Shown here: positions 9,765-18,343 of the stretch, in pieces | Layout of the letters: each line of letters opens with the position of its first letter | Numbering within the stretch: the first letter of the stretch is position 1 | Source: an uncultured Lachnospiraceae bacterium | GTDB lineage: Bacteria > Bacillota > Clostridia > Lachnospirales > Lachnospiraceae | Direction of reading: 5' to 3' | NCBI GenBank assembly: GCA_947631505.1 | Contig: CANRLR010000010.1 | Coordinates: forward strand, 1-64,000 | Length of the DNA: 64,000 nt | Program-made: the position numbers and the translations under genes | Notes under the pieces: generated by a model | Database searches by the model: none | Told to the model about the DNA's origin: nothing | The model's input: only the letters and a program-made list of their open reading frames with translations

Positions 9765-9793
9765 TTGACAAGAGATTATAAAAGCGTTATAGT
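9765..9793 (+). promoter_or_regulatory. Sigma-A-type promoter for xis
   Basis: TTGACA-N17-TATAGT, followed by ATTGCgttatGCAAT palindrome. Confidence 0.55.
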
Positions 9794-9839
9794 ATTCATA
9801 CCATAAATTGCGTTATGCAATCTAAAAGGAGGTGATCCA

Positions 9840-10013
9840 ATGACCGGAATGAAAATCGCACTATCCATTGAAGAAGCTGCCGACTATACGGGTATCGGGA
9901 GGAATACCCTGCGGAACCTTGTGGAGTGGGGAAAGCTGCCCGTCCTCAAAGTCGGGAGAAAGGTACTTATCAAAAAAGACATCTTGGAGAAGTTCATGGA
10001 AGTGAACGAGTGA
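9840..10013 (+). CDS. xis: Excisionase / helix-turn-helix DNA-binding protein
   Basis: Manual translation MTGMKIALSIEEAADYTGIGRNTLRNLVEWGKLPVLKVGRKVLIKKDILEKFMEVNE; RBS AAAAGGAGGTGATCC. Not in the ORF track. Confidence 0.85.
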   Translation: MTGMKIALSIEEAADYTGIGRNTLRNLVEWGKLPVLKVGRKVLIKKDILEKFMEVNE

Positions 10014-10534
10014 AAAGACCTGCGGGATAAGAATGATGTAAGAACAGTTACAAGAAAATCAGCAGTATAAAAGGCGGCTTCTAAAGAAACCGCCCAATGG
10101 TATGTATCAGACCGAAGCCATGATATACCTACACGCAAATAGATTATATCATGTGCTTCCTTCCGGTACAAGCGGAAATTTTGGGAAAGGCGAAAAAGTG
10201 AGTTGAAATAATCAGTCCATTTTCCAGAAGTGAACTGAAAAAATCAACTGATTTCTGTATGTTCAGTTAAAAAAGTCAACTGATTTTTCAGACAGTATTT
10301 TTATTGTTGTCATGGTAGCACCTTTCACTATCATGTGTGGCATCACTTTTTGCCATCATTTTAAGGCAGATGATAGCATTTTTTACTATCATGGCGGCAT
10401 TTTTTACAGGCACAGTTCAGGCATTTTCGGGGGGGGGATTTTTCTCTCTTTTAAGCCCTCGGCGTTTGAGAGCGAAATACACCCACTGCACAAACTTCGT
10501 TTATGCAATGGGGATTTCGCCCTTGCAGGGAGCA

Positions 10535-10611
10535 AAGTCACGCCAGCGTGACTTGCAAATGCTAACGCATTTGAACAGCCGCCAATCGGCGGATATGTCC
10601 GTATGAGGACA
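10535..10611 (+). other. Candidate oriT: four consecutive inverted repeats upstream of relaxase
   Basis: AAGTCACGC-ca-GCGTGACTT; CAAATGC-taac-GCATTTG; CCGCC-aatc-GGCGG; TGTCC-gtatga-GGACA. Confidence 0.5.
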
Positions 10612-10711
10612 GCCTGTACTTGTGCATTTGAGATACCGTCGATTTTCCTCAATTCGCTGCCATTTGCAGGAAGGAGAACAAGGCACAATACAAAGACATT
10701 CATTTATCCGC

Positions 10712-12214
10712 ATGAGCAAGCTGCCCGATGTCAGGGGCAGGATCACTTATATATCCAGCCATGCGAAACAGGAAAATCTGTATGCGGTCTATGAAACAAC
10801 AGACCGCCACTATTGGACAGAGATTGCGAAATGCAATCAGCAGGAATTTCAGAAAAGCGGCACAGAGGGAAAATGTATCGAGGCGAGGGAATTTATCATT
10901 GCCCTGCCCGAATCCTTTACCAATCTTTATGAGCCGGGCAGGCTGTTACAGTTGTTTACAGACCGCTTTAAGGAAAAGTATGGCGTTGAGTGCGTATCGG
11001 CTCTGCATCATAACAAACGAAAGACAAACTACCACATCCACCTTGTTTTTTCAGAGAGGGAGATGTTGCCCGAACCAACAGAAAAGACTGCAACGAGGAA
11101 TATGTTCTATGACGAACAGGGGAAACACGTCCGAACCAAGAAGGAAATACTTGACGAAAACGGGAATGTCCGCAAAGGCTGTAAGATTGTGAAGAAAGGC
11201 GAAGTATATGAGCGTAGCCTATTTACCGTCAAGAACAGGCTGTTCAAGCAAGACGATTTTGTGGACGAGGTAAAGCATTTTTATACAGACCTTATCAATA
11301 CGCTGGTAAAGGACGACAAGGAGAAACAGCAGGTTTTTGATGAAAACGGTCTGTACCTTGCTACCAAGAAAATAGGGAAGAATAATCCGAAAGAGGAACA
11401 GATACAGACGGATAACGAATACCGTATGCGTTGGAATCGTGAAGTTGACAGGGCGATTGTCAGTGGCGTGGCGGAAACGGAGATACAACAGATAAAAAAA
11501 GAATACATCTCCGACCGCATCAGGGAATCCGTTGATGTATTCGGCAGTCAGCCGGAACGGTTGGGGACAATTCTTATGAGCGCTGTTGCGGTGCTGGCAA
11601 TGCTGGTTTCAAAGGTGCTGCAAAAGGCAAGGGAACTGTCTGCAAAACTTTTTGATACAGGACAGATACCGCCGCAGACACCAAAACAAGAGCCTGTTCC
11701 AAAACCAGCGGAAAAAGAAATGCCAAACAAGCCAAAAATACCACCAAAGCCTGTCATGTCAGCCGAGGCAGCCGCCTATCCAAAACTGTTTAAGATTTAC
11801 AAGGAACTGAAGCGGCAGAATGAAATCATTTTTGAGGCGGAAAAGGAACGCAATGCGTGGGAGCTTGAACGTGACGATCTGAAAGGACTTGCGAAATTTA
11901 TCAAGAAAGGGGAAGTCCAAAGCAGGATTGACCGCAAAAATGAGGAGATTGACATCTTAAAAATTGGATTATCCGGTATAGCCAAAAGATATGGTTATCA
12001 GAATGTGCAGGAGTTTTATCGGATTTACTACCAATCCCATAGTGCCTATGTAGCTTATAGGAAACAAGAGGCTGAATGGGATAAGAGATACAATGGGGGT
12101 AATCGAAAGCAGAATAAGGAAAGTGTTCATGAGAAGTTAAAGAATCCATCAAAGAAAACAATGGATTATCAGCATCAAAGAACAGTTAAAAGTAAAGACA
12201 AAGGGGCGAGATAA
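10712..12214 (+). CDS. MobA/MobL family relaxase
   Basis: LPDVRGRITYISSHAKQENLYAVYETTD..., HHNKRKTNYHIHLVFSER histidine motif, EARE..ALP. Confidence 0.85.
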   Translation: MSKLPDVRGRITYISSHAKQENLYAVYETTDRHYWTEIAKCNQQEFQKSGTEGKCIEAREFIIALPESFTNLYEPGRLLQLFTDRFKEKYGVECVSALHHNKRKTNYHIHLVFSEREMLPEPTEKTATRNMFYDEQGKHVRTKKEILDENGNVRKGCKIVKKGEVYERSLFTVKNRLFKQDDFVDEVKHFYTDLINTLVKDDKEKQQVFDENGLYLATKKIGKNNPKEEQIQTDNEYRMRWNREVDRAIVSGVAETEIQQIKKEYISDRIRESVDVFGSQPERLGTILMSAVAVLAMLVSKVLQKARELSAKLFDTGQIPPQTPKQEPVPKPAEKEMPNKPKIPPKPVMSAEAAAYPKLFKIYKELKRQNEIIFEAEKERNAWELERDDLKGLAKFIKKGEVQSRIDRKNEEIDILKIGLSGIAKRYGYQNVQEFYRIYYQSHSAYVAYRKQEAEWDKRYNGGNRKQNKESVHEKLKNPSKKTMDYQHQRTVKSKDKGAR

Positions 12215-12300
12215 GCTCCTTTGTTTAACTAAAAATATATGGTATTGTATAGGGGGTTATGCTATAATTCTAAAAAATGTGTATGAAAGGAAAATTTAGT

Positions 12301-13065
12301 ATGGCAGTATTAAAAAATCAAATACCAATATTGGAATTTGATACAGAGCAAAGTGCAGTTATAATGCCGGGGCATCACTCTGATTATAATTTTCCACAGA
12401 AGGCCGTAATGCTTTTTATGGAGCCTGAAATAGATGATTTTGTAGCCCAAAATAAATGTGAAGTCGTCGGAAAATTTGTCAGCGTGACAAAAAATTTTTA
12501 CGTCTATAAAACTCAAATTAATAGCATGGATATCGCATTTGTACAAGCACCTCTTGGCGGAGCAGGCGCTGTACAGATTATGGAACAGTTAATTGCAGGA
12601 GGCGTGAAAGAAATAATAGCTGCAGGATGTTGTGGGGCTTTAGTGGAAGATACCGAGGGCTCATTTTTTGTTCCTACTGCAGCACTTAGACAGGAAGGAA
12701 CATCATATCATTATTTGCCGCCATCACGAGAAATCGAATTAGACGCTGCACCAATTAAAGCAATATGCAGTGTATTAGAAAATGCAAAAATAAGTTATAG
12801 ATCCTGCAAAACATGGACAACAGATGGATTTTACCGAGAAACAAAGGATATGGTTCGGTATCGAAAATCAGAAGGATATGCCATTGTAGAAATGGAATGT
12901 GCATCTATGGCTGCGTGTGCAAAAATGAGAGGTATCCTATTTGGACAAGTGCTTTTTACCGCAGATTCTTTGGTAAATGTCGATGCACATGATATAAGAA
13001 ATTGGGGAAATAATTTTTTTGCAGCAGCCATGAAAATTGCAATGGAAGCAATAACGGAGGTGTAG
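12301..13065 (+). CDS. Nucleoside phosphorylase family protein
   Basis: APLGGAGAVQIMEQLIAGGVKEIIAAGCCGAL, AIVEMECASMAACA motifs. Confidence 0.8.
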   Translation: MAVLKNQIPILEFDTEQSAVIMPGHHSDYNFPQKAVMLFMEPEIDDFVAQNKCEVVGKFVSVTKNFYVYKTQINSMDIAFVQAPLGGAGAVQIMEQLIAGGVKEIIAAGCCGALVEDTEGSFFVPTAALRQEGTSYHYLPPSREIELDAAPIKAICSVLENAKISYRSCKTWTTDGFYRETKDMVRYRKSEGYAIVEMECASMAACAKMRGILFGQVLFTADSLVNVDAHDIRNWGNNFFAAAMKIAMEAITEV

Positions 13066-13067
13066 AT

Positions 13068-13940
13068 ATGAGATCAGAAAATGAAATGTATAACCTTATA
13101 TTAGAGGTTGCGAAAAATGATGTTAGTATTAAAGCTGTTTATATGAACGGTTCAAGAACAAACGAAAATGTTCCAAAAGATATTTTTCAGGATTATGATA
13201 TCGTTTATGTGGTGGAGGATACCCAAAGTTTTATAGAGGACAAAGACTGGATTGGGATTTTCGGAGAAATTCTTTATATGCAGTATCCTGATGAAAATCC
13301 TAATTATCCTAGCGATAAGAAAAATTCTTATGGTTATTTAATGCAATTTGCAGACGGAATCAGAATCGACTTAACGGTGCAGTCTGTGAATTACGCACAA
13401 AACCATATTAAAGATGATAAACTTTGCAGGATTTTATTGGATAAAGAAAATATATTGCCCGAAATAGAAGCGGCAACAGATTGCCAGTATTGGGTAAAAA
13501 AGCCTACAAAAGAACAATATCTGGCGACCTGTAATGAATTTTGGTGGTGTACCAATAATATAGCAAAGGGCTTATGGCGGGAGGAAATCCCTTATGTGCA
13601 GGACATGACAAATTATGTTGTAAGACCTCAACTTATCAGAATGTTAGATTGGAAAGCAGGTATTTTGACAGGATGGACAGTAAGCACCGGAAAATCATCA
13701 AAATACTTGTATCAATGGCTTCCTGAGGAAGAATGGCAGATGCTTTTATCAACTTATTTCGATGGTAATGTTGGTAATGCATGGAAGTCTATTTTGGGCA
13801 TGTGTGTTCTGTTTAGAGACGTGGCGCAGTTTGTCGGGAAGAAATTAGGATGGGAATATAATGAAAAAGAGGGGAAAGCAGCTTACGATTTCTTGGAATA
13901 TGTACATCAATTATCAAAAAAGGATGATTGTGTTAGATAA
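13068..13940 (+). CDS. ANT(6)-type aminoglycoside 6-adenylyltransferase
   Basis: MRSENEMYNLILEVA...GSRTNENVPKDIFQDYDIVYVV, IRIDLTVQ, CNEFWWCTNNIAKGLWREEI typical of ANT(6)-I. Confidence 0.85.
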   Translation: MRSENEMYNLILEVAKNDVSIKAVYMNGSRTNENVPKDIFQDYDIVYVVEDTQSFIEDKDWIGIFGEILYMQYPDENPNYPSDKKNSYGYLMQFADGIRIDLTVQSVNYAQNHIKDDKLCRILLDKENILPEIEAATDCQYWVKKPTKEQYLATCNEFWWCTNNIAKGLWREEIPYVQDMTNYVVRPQLIRMLDWKAGILTGWTVSTGKSSKYLYQWLPEEEWQMLLSTYFDGNVGNAWKSILGMCVLFRDVAQFVGKKLGWEYNEKEGKAAYDFLEYVHQLSKKDDCVR

Positions 13941-13979
13941 TAAAAATGTTGATGCATAATAAACGAAAGGATTTTGCTT

Positions 13980-14780
13980 ATGGGGAAACTTAATGTCGAT
14001 GGTACAGAAATACAAGTACTGCAAATTGACGAAGATGATTATATCTCATTAACCGATATGGTAAGGAAAATTGACAATGGACCTGCCCTGATAGAAAAAT
14101 GGTTACGCAATAAGAACACAATAGAATTTCTTGGCATATGGGAAGAAATGTATAATGCGGATTTCAATACCTCCGCCTATGAAGAAATCATGCTGGAGGC
14201 GGGATTAAACCGTTTTATTATGTCTGTTAAGCAATGGGTATCCCGCACAAATTCAAAGGGAATTGTAGCAAAAGCGGGACGGTATGGTGGAACATACGCA
14301 TATAAAGATATTGCGTTTGAGTTTGCAAGCTGGGTATCTCCACAGTTCAAATTATATCTTATCAAGGAATTTGAACGCTTAAAGAAAGAAGAACAGGCTT
14401 TACTTGGATGGAGTGCCAAGAGGGAATTGGCAAAAATCAATTATCGGATACATACTGATGCAATTAAAGTCAATCTCATTCCGCCAGAACTTACACCACA
14501 GCAGACTTCTATCATTTACGCATCGGAGGCTGATGTACTGAATATGGCATTATTTGGTATGACAGCGAAACAATGGAGGGATAAGAATCCTGATAAAAAA
14601 GGTAATATCCGAGATTATGCAAGTATAAATGAATTGATATGCCTGTCAAATATGGAAAATATCAATGCAGTGCTGATTGAAGATGGGCTGAGCCAAAAAG
14701 AACGCTTAATAAAACTCAATAAAATTGCCATACATCAGATGTCTATTTTGGAAGAACAGACTACAAGGGTCTTAAAATAA
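13980..14780 (+). CDS. KilA-N domain-containing protein
   Basis: IDEDDYISLTDMVRK...LIEKWLRNKNTIEFLGIWEEMYN...KGIVAKAGRYGGTYAYKDIAFEFASWVSPQFKLYLIKEFERL. Confidence 0.85.
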   Translation: MGKLNVDGTEIQVLQIDEDDYISLTDMVRKIDNGPALIEKWLRNKNTIEFLGIWEEMYNADFNTSAYEEIMLEAGLNRFIMSVKQWVSRTNSKGIVAKAGRYGGTYAYKDIAFEFASWVSPQFKLYLIKEFERLKKEEQALLGWSAKRELAKINYRIHTDAIKVNLIPPELTPQQTSIIYASEADVLNMALFGMTAKQWRDKNPDKKGNIRDYASINELICLSNMENINAVLIEDGLSQKERLIKLNKIAIHQMSILEEQTTRVLK

Positions 14781-14810
14781 TTTAATTCCCCCGAATTCGG
14801 GGGAATTAAA
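14781..14810. terminator. Perfect 30-bp palindrome, likely bidirectional terminator
   Basis: TTTAATTCCCCCGAATTCGGGGGAATTAAA between convergent genes. Confidence 0.65.
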
Positions 14811-14811
14811 A

Positions 14812-15051
14812 TTACCATAGTTCAAGACTATCCTCTGCATCAACCCACATTTGCAAGTTACCGTCAAGTGCCAATCGTGCATATTCAAGCGGTTCATCTA
14901 TTGCCAAAGCATCTAACGCACATTGAGAGCAAGGCGTAATCCGTAATCCATCTTCCGCTACATTACAGTCAATCCGTAAGATATATCCGTCAAAGGTTGT
15001 TACATCAACGCTGTTGTGGTACATATTGTATTCTGCATATATGAATTTCAT
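14812..15051 (-). CDS. Small hypothetical protein (DUF6061-like)
   Basis: ORF MKFIYAEYNMYHNSVDVTTFDGYILRIDCNVAEDG...; end of IME cargo. Confidence 0.55.
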   Translation of the reverse strand: MKFIYAEYNMYHNSVDVTTFDGYILRIDCNVAEDGLRITPCSQCALDALAIDEPLEYARLALDGNLQMWVDAEDSLELW

Positions 15052-15260
15052 ATCTTACCTGTCCTTTCTTTGTTAATTGAATCTTCGGAGAAATTAGGAA
15101 AGCATTTCAATCAGTTCTTTTCGCCCGGTTTATTTTGTGTCATACTTTGTTATAGGTTTTTCTTTCCCTTATTTTTGCCCTTATAAGGGTTCTTAATACG
15201 AGGAAAAAGGATATAACACAAGGGAAAGTCTAAGGGCAAACTCACATGCTATAATTTAGC

Positions 15261-15278
15261 ATTTTCAAGGGTTTGCGG
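15261..15278 (+). repeat. Putative att direct repeat, right
   Basis: ATTTTCAAGGGTTTGCGG, 17/18 identical to left copy. Confidence 0.7.
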
Positions 15279-15395
15279 ACTTTTTGAAGATAAGATATAA
15301 CAGTTAATAAATGCTATAAAAAATGTCTTATCAGAATTCCTGTTTGTACGAAAGTTGAATAAAGCGAAAAATCCTGATTTGTCTGTTCTGTATTC

Positions 15396-15887
15396 TTATT
15401 CAACCATAACAAGTCCGAAGTAATCAGGAATCTCTTCTTTTGATTTAAGTGTATGTATTTCGAGTCCATTATTTCTTACTGTAGCAAATACATCAATTCC
15501 ACATGCTTCCATTGAAGGCACAGTTTCTTTTGGAAAATTACAAAAATCAGGATTACATATTTTGCATTTTTCACAAGACCCACATCCAAAAGCGATAGTC
15601 TTGTAATAATCATCAAGGAATAGTTCTCTTGCAGTCTTTACTGCCAATGGGGTCACTACATTCATATCATGACATCTGAAAAGAATACCATAGCTGTAAC
15701 AATCAATCATCTGCTGTGTTTTATCCCATGTGGGCACATTAGGTGGACAACAATGGTTTTTGCCATAAGAATTGCATCCAAATTGACAACGATAAATTGT
15801 CCATGGGGCAGTTACTATTGATTTAGATTCGATTTTTATTGCTGTATCAGCACCGTTTTCCATTAAAAATTTCAAATATTTTTCCAT
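15396..15887 (-). CDS. DUF2284 metal-binding protein
   Basis: CQFGCNSYGKNHCCPPNVP, GCGSCEKCKICNPDFCNFP cysteine motifs. Confidence 0.75.
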   Translation of the reverse strand: MEKYLKFLMENGADTAIKIESKSIVTAPWTIYRCQFGCNSYGKNHCCPPNVPTWDKTQQMIDCYSYGILFRCHDMNVVTPLAVKTARELFLDDYYKTIAFGCGSCEKCKICNPDFCNFPKETVPSMEACGIDVFATVRNNGLEIHTLKSKEEIPDYFGLVMVE

Positions 15888-16174
15888 TACCATACCTCCA
15901 TAACTCTCGATTGGGTTTCCACTCAATCTAAAGAATTTAAAAATCGTTATATTTTGTTATCGTGAATTGCTCTAACCCTTGATAATACTAAATTTGTATG
16001 GGATGAGGAGCCTGCCCTTAGGATTTCCCTTATGCTATTTCCTTTCTCCTGCTGTTACCAACCCTGATAAAGGCAATTATAAGAGAAAGAAGACCTGCAA
16101 TACATTATAACACAAATCGATTACAGCGTTTACAGTGCGGACAGCTTTACCACTTGAATTACTATAGGAAATTG

Positions 16175-16684
16175 TTAAAACTGTATGACATAACGATAAT
16201 GCGGCATATCTATACCTCGGTAATGTTTTGTCCAAATATCTGTTATTGTCATACCATTTCTAACAGCTACATTTTGAGATGCAATATTCGTATCTCTAAT
16301 AATAGAGCATACTTCATCTGCTTTTAATATTTCAACAGCATATTTTTTACAAGCCTTTGCGGCTTCTGTTGCATAACCTTTATGCCAATATGACCTATTG
16401 AAAAGATAACCTATTTCAAGCACTTCTTTCTCTTTCCACGGCTGCATTGTAAGTCCGCACTGACCTATCATTTTATTGGTTTCTTTTAAAATTACTGCCC
16501 ATAAACCAAATTTCCATTTTTGATAACGGGAAATCTGTTTGTCAAGCCATTCTTGTACTTCATTATCGCTGAATGCACCCTCATACGCATACATTGTATC
16601 TTCATCCTGCAAGATTTCGCACAAAGAATTGAAATCTGCCTGATTCATCTCTCTTAGATATAATCTTTCTGTTTTAAGTATCAT
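16175..16684 (-). CDS. GNAT-family N-acetyltransferase (RimJ/RimL type)
   Basis: LKTERLYLREMNQADF, MIGQCGLTMQPW, EIGYLFNRSYWHKGYATEAAK. Confidence 0.85.
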   Translation of the reverse strand: MILKTERLYLREMNQADFNSLCEILQDEDTMYAYEGAFSDNEVQEWLDKQISRYQKWKFGLWAVILKETNKMIGQCGLTMQPWKEKEVLEIGYLFNRSYWHKGYATEAAKACKKYAVEILKADEVCSIIRDTNIASQNVAVRNGMTITDIWTKHYRGIDMPHYRYVIQF

Positions 16685-17056
16685 ATTTTTATCTCCGTAA
16701 TTCTTCGTTTTTACCGACTTCGCCTATTTCCTCAAACAGATTTATCCTTAAATGCCAAAAATCATCTACTGATTTTTCATCTAACTGCAAAATATCATTT
16801 TTCATAATATAGAAATCACCTCACAACTCCCTGTTTATCATCTTAAACTCTGTACCGACAAACAAAACTTTTTATTTTAGTTTACCATACACACCAGATA
16901 CTTTCCACTCCTACTTCTGTTCCCTCTCCTGCATTGAATTCCTCTGAGACCGTATTTGGAAAAAGCAGCTTCTAGCTTCTTCAATACCAATTTGACTTTT
17001 TCCCCGATTCCCTTTACAATAGAGTTAATTATGTTTTGACGCTATAGAATGGAGGC

Positions 17057-17169
17057 TAGTGTGAAAAACATGCTCGATAGCATATTTTTCGCACTACTAT
17101 TTGTGCCGAAGCACCACAAATAGTAATGATGCACAGGGCAAAAACAATAACATTGATTTTTGCCCGTGC
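17057..17169 (+). ncRNA. Structured trpS 5' leader: three consecutive hairpins
   Basis: Hairpins 17057-17096, 17095-17125, 17131-17169 identified by eye; see findings. Confidence 0.45.
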
Positions 17170-17202
17170 TTCCTACGCTTGTGCTTCGGAATGGAGGATA
17201 TC

Positions 17203-18246
17203 ATGAAAAAAATTATTTTGACTGGCGACCGTCCTACCGGCAAACTTCATGTTGGACATTATGTCGGCTCTTTGAAACGCCGTGTAGAATTACAAAATTC
17301 CGGTGAATATGATGATATTTATATTATGATTGCAGATGCACAGGCATTGACCGACAACGCAGACAATCCCGAAAAGGTCAGAAGCAATATTTCTGAGGTT
17401 GCTCTTGATTATATATCCTGTGGACTGAACCCTGAAAAATCCACCTTGTTTGTTCAGTCTTACGTTTCGGAACTGACTGAACTGACTTTCTACTACAGCA
17501 ATTTAGTTACGGTTTCCCGTCTGAAACGTAATCCTACCGTAAAGTCCGAAATTTCTCTTCGCGGCTTTCATTCAAGTATTCCGGTCGGATTTTTTACCTA
17601 TCCAATCAGTCAGGCTGCTGATATTACTGCTTTCAAGGCAACAACAGTGCCAGTTGGCGAAGACCAGCTTCCGATGATTGAACAGACGAGGGAAATTGTC
17701 CGCAGCTTTAACTCCACGTATGACGAGGTATTGGTAGAGCCTAATGTCCTTCTTCCTGACAATCAGGCCTGTATGCGTTTGCCAGGTACTGACGGAAAAG
17801 CAAAAATGAGTAAATCTCTTGGAAACTGCATTTATTTGTCGGATGAACCGGAAGATATCCGCAAGAAAATCATGAGTATGTATACAGATCCTGACCATAT
17901 CCGAATTGAAGATCCGGGTAAACTGGAAGGCAACACGGTATTTACTTATTTGGATGCTTTTTGCAGGGATGATATGTTTGCAGAATATCTGCCGGAATAT
18001 AGCTGCCTTCAGGAATTAAAGGACCACTATACCCGCGGCGGTCTCGGCGATGTGAAGGTAAAGAAATTCTTGTATGCTGTTCTCATGGAGGAACTTTCTC
18101 CTATTCAGGCAAGAAGAAAGGAATTGGAAAAGGATATTCCGGCAATTATGGATATTCTTCATCAAGGAAGCAGGAAGGCTAAAGAAGTGGCAGCCCAGAC
18201 ATTAGAAGAGGTGAAAAAAGCCATGAAAATTAATTACTTTGATTAA
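17203..18246 (+). CDS. trpS: Tryptophanyl-tRNA synthetase
   Basis: [32 protein letters not shown] motifs. Confidence 0.95.
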   Translation: MKKIILTGDRPTGKLHVGHYVGSLKRRVELQNSGEYDDIYIMIADAQALTDNADNPEKVRSNISEVALDYISCGLNPEKSTLFVQSYVSELTELTFYYSNLVTVSRLKRNPTVKSEISLRGFHSSIPVGFFTYPISQAADITAFKATTVPVGEDQLPMIEQTREIVRSFNSTYDEVLVEPNVLLPDNQACMRLPGTDGKAKMSKSLGNCIYLSDEPEDIRKKIMSMYTDPDHIRIEDPGKLEGNTVFTYLDAFCRDDMFAEYLPEYSCLQELKDHYTRGGLGDVKVKKFLYAVLMEELSPIQARRKELEKDIPAIMDILHQGSRKAKEVAAQTLEEVKKAMKINYFD

Positions 18247-18301
18247 TTTTCATGGCTCCGCCATGAGGATAAATTATTTCTCTTAATAAGATTAATCATT
18301 T

Positions 18302-18332
18302 GAAGCAGAGAAGCTTTTTTTCTGCTTTTTTT
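18302..18332 (+). terminator. Terminator downstream of trpS
   Basis: AAGCAGagaagctttttttCTGCTTTTTTTT. Confidence 0.5.
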
Positions 18333-18343
18333 TGCTTGTTTTT

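Larger units (their letters stand above)
7534..15278. mobile_element. Integrative mobilizable element (Int-XRE-Xis-MobA/MobL) with ANT(6) cargo
   Basis: 18-bp direct repeat ATTTTCAAGGSTTTGCGG at both ends (17/18), int adjacent to left end, xis, relaxase, cargo inside. Confidence 0.8.

Noticed and set aside
10312-10703. Several short ORFs (79-99 aa) between xis and mob
   Set aside because: Lie across iteron-like repeats, the G9 tract and oriT hairpins; mutually overlapping and without RBS.
16850-17203. T-box riboswitch for trpS
   Set aside because: No T-box antiterminator consensus or Trp specifier context could be identified by eye; reported instead as an uncharacterised leader.
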